A stretch of DNA of 6,799 nt from Ruminococcaceae bacterium UBA5423 (GTDB taxonomy: Bacteria; Bacillota; Clostridia; Oscillospirales; Acutalibacteraceae). The stretch is from positions 2,966 to 9,764 of the forward strand of contig DHNF01000134.1 in assembly GCA_002409375.1 (NCBI GenBank), given 5' to 3'. Positions 5,402 through 6,799 of this stretch are shown in pieces; the stretch's first letter is position 1, and every line of letters starts with the position of its first letter. The notes below the pieces were generated by a model. That model was not told where the DNA came from and did not search any database. It saw only the letters and a list, made by a program, of their open reading frames with translations. The position numbers were made by a program, and so were the translations under genes.

Positions 5402-6647
5402 GGTTTTCCCTGCCGTTATAGACGGATGTGCCGCCCCCCCACCATCTAAATCAGCAGCGCACCGTGCCTTGATTTGCACGGCACTTGCTGGCGGGGGCAG
5501 TGTAAAAGGAGTAATTGAATCAGACGATATGCAGGCCACAATAAACGGCATTTCACGCCTTGGTGTCGATGCTGTGTACAGTGGCGACAAGGTTACAGTA
5601 CAAAAGGCAACATTTTCTAAAGATGAACCGGTTATTGATTGTGTCGAAAGCGGGTCAACACTTAGATTTTTAATACCTGTTTTTGCCGCCTGCGGCATAG
5701 CTTGCACTTTTACGGGAAGCGGCAGGCTGCCATTAAGGCCGATTGGTGTATACGCCGACTGTCTGCCGCAGCACGGGATTAAATTAAAAACTTCAGGCGG
5801 GCTGCCTTTGACAATAGAGGGGCGGTTGCAGCCGGGCAAGTTTAAGCTTCCCGGCGATGTATCCAGCCAATTTATATCGGGGCTACTTTTTGCTCTCCCA
5901 TTGTGTGACGGTGACAGTGATATTATTTTGACTTCCCCGCTGCAGTCCGAATCATATGTTGACCTTACAATAAATGCTTTGGAAAGTGCGGATATCAAGG
6001 TGCATAAGACTTCATTTGGTTGGCATGTGCCGGGTGGACAGACTTATCTGCCGTATGATTATAAAATTGAGGGAGACTGGTCACAGGCGGCATTTTTGCT
6101 GGCACTGGGCGCAGTGGGCGGTTGCATTGAGTTAAAAGGCGTAGATATGAATTCATATCAGGGTGACCGCGCCGTAATCAACCTTTTTGAGCGTATGGGT
6201 GCAGATATTAAAAGGACTGAAGACGGTGCAATATGCCGTAAAAAAAGGTTGCGGGGCATTGATATCGATGTCTCCCAGATCCCGGATTTGGTACCTGTGT
6301 TGGCAACAGTTAGCGCTTTTGCCGACGGTGTTACAACAATTTCGGGAGCAGGGCGCCTAAGATTAAAGGAAAGCGACAGGTTAGAGGCCGTAACACATTG
6401 CCTTAAAAAAATAGGTGCAAAAATACAACAGACCAAAGACGGGTTGCAAATTGAGGGTGTCGAGCGCTTGGACGGCGGCGTAACACTATCGGGATTTAGC
6501 GACCACAGAATTGTGATGAGCCTTGCTGTTGCGGCACTGGGGTGTTTAAATCCAATTACAATAACAGACGCCGACAGCGTTAATAAGAGCTGGCCATCAT
6601 TTTTTGAAGAATACCAAAAATGCGGAGGTGCAGTTGATGTCATCTAA
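5388..6647 (+). CDS. aroA: 3-phosphoshikimate 1-carboxyvinyltransferase (EPSP synthase)
   Basis: Transfers the enolpyruvyl group of PEP to shikimate 3-phosphate, the sixth shikimate step. The 419 residues cover both inverse alpha/beta domains. Motifs are PPSKSAAHRALI (18-29), ESGSTLRFL (87-95), RPIG (117-120), GDVSSQFISGLL (156-167), SGAGRLRLKESDRL (319-332) and SDHR (371-374). Alignment by eye to E. coli gives K21, R117 (R124), Q161 (Q171), D300 (D313), E328 (E341), R331 (R344), H373/R374 (H385/R386) and K400 (K411), so all main catalytic residues are kept. Between N94 and R124 of E. coli the alignment is ungapped; G96 is kept (G89) but T97 and P101 become S90 and F94. The start has AAGGAG 9 bases upstream and overlaps the end of aroB by 14 bases, implying coupling. 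The end overlaps aroC by 11 bases. In B. subtilis the same enzyme is called AroE. Confidence 0.96.
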   Translation: MSSIKVFPAVIDGCAAPPPSKSAAHRALICTALAGGGSVKGVIESDDMQATINGISRLGVDAVYSGDKVTVQKATFSKDEPVIDCVESGSTLRFLIPVFAACGIACTFTGSGRLPLRPIGVYADCLPQHGIKLKTSGGLPLTIEGRLQPGKFKLPGDVSSQFISGLLFALPLCDGDSDIILTSPLQSESYVDLTINALESADIKVHKTSFGWHVPGGQTYLPYDYKIEGDWSQAAFLLALGAVGGCIELKGVDMNSYQGDRAVINLFERMGADIKRTEDGAICRKKRLRGIDIDVSQIPDLVPVLATVSAFADGVTTISGAGRLRLKESDRLEAVTHCLKKIGAKIQQTKDGLQIEGVERLDGGVTLSGFSDHRIVMSLAVAALGCLNPITITDADSVNKSWPSFFEEYQKCGGAVDVI

Positions 6648-6799
6648 TATTGGGACGCGCGTTAAATGTACTGTATTCGGTGAAAGCCACGGTCAGGCTA
6701 TTGGCTGTGTGCTTGATGGTTTGCCGGCTGGCGAAAAAATAGACCTTGAAGAGATACATGTCCAAATGAAAAGGCGTGCACCCGGCAATGATAGTACAT
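6637..6799 (+). CDS. aroC: Chorismate synthase, N-terminal part (runs off the right edge)
   Basis: Removes phosphate from EPSP to form chorismate, using reduced FMN that is not consumed; last step of the common pathway. Only 54 codons are visible. They carry the N-terminal signature FGESHGQAIGCVLDGLPAG (14-32), whose H18 is a conserved active-site histidine, and KRRAPGND (45-52), the arginine-rich FMN/substrate segment. The start has GGAGG at 6624-6628, 8 bases upstream, and overlaps the last 11 bases of aroA in another frame. In B. subtilis the equivalent is AroF. The remaining three hundred or so residues expected for the family are outside the window. Confidence 0.95.
   Translation, partial: MSSNIGTRVKCTVFGESHGQAIGCVLDGLPAGEKIDLEEIHVQMKRRAPGNDST

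Noticed and set aside
5363..5998. 211-codon minus-strand ORF within aroA
   Set aside because: It is antisense to a well-supported EPSP synthase gene, has no SD, and shows Ser/Pro-rich shadow composition.

Overview
The window looks like chromosomal DNA of an anaerobic, low-to-moderate GC Firmicute of the class Clostridia, plausibly in the Ruminococcaceae/Oscillospiraceae area. This is inferred from the gene order aroF-tyrA-aroB-aroA-aroC, strong GGAGG-type ribosome binding sites, AT-rich sigma-A-like promoters, and a DUF1836 protein. No mobile element, CRISPR array, tRNA or rRNA is visible.

Layout. Positions 1-306 (minus) hold the first 102 codons of an NADP-type isocitrate dehydrogenase (icd). 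Positions 307-465 are a divergent promoter region with two back-to-back sigma-A-like promoters. Positions 466-1233 (plus) encode a multi-spanning membrane protein of the heparan-alpha-glucosaminide N-acetyltransferase-like (DUF1624) family. It converges on a DUF1836 MerR-like HTH protein (1316-1873, minus), with an inverted repeat between the two. Positions 1874-2396 are a long intergenic region. Its right half carries a 22-bp near-palindrome, a strong promoter, a short Phe-rich leader ORF, a long-range RNA stem and a perfect intrinsic terminator, followed immediately by the shikimate operon. The operon is aroF (DAHP synthase, 2397-3440), tyrA (prephenate dehydrogenase, 3489-4322), aroB (3-dehydroquinate synthase, 4319-5401), aroA (EPSP synthase, 5388-6647) and the start of aroC (chorismate synthase, from 6637). 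tyrA/aroB, aroB/aroA and aroA/aroC all overlap.

How the genes work together. AroF starts the common aromatic pathway, AroB makes 3-dehydroquinate, and AroA and AroC perform the last two steps to chorismate. TyrA takes prephenate toward tyrosine. The AroD/Q, AroE, AroK and chorismate mutase steps are not in the window.

Main discovery. The operon appears to be controlled by ribosome-mediated transcription attenuation. A 35-codon leader peptide (2202-2309) has 6 Phe and 2 Tyr codons. Part of its coding region pairs with RNA just after its stop codon (19 pairs, 2227-2247 with 2311-2330), directly ahead of a 12-bp terminator with six U residues (2335-2367). Candidate antiterminator pairings are also visible. 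The arrangement parallels the trp/pheA leaders of enterobacteria. No T-box motif is present. The RNA structures were found by hand pairing, not by folding software.
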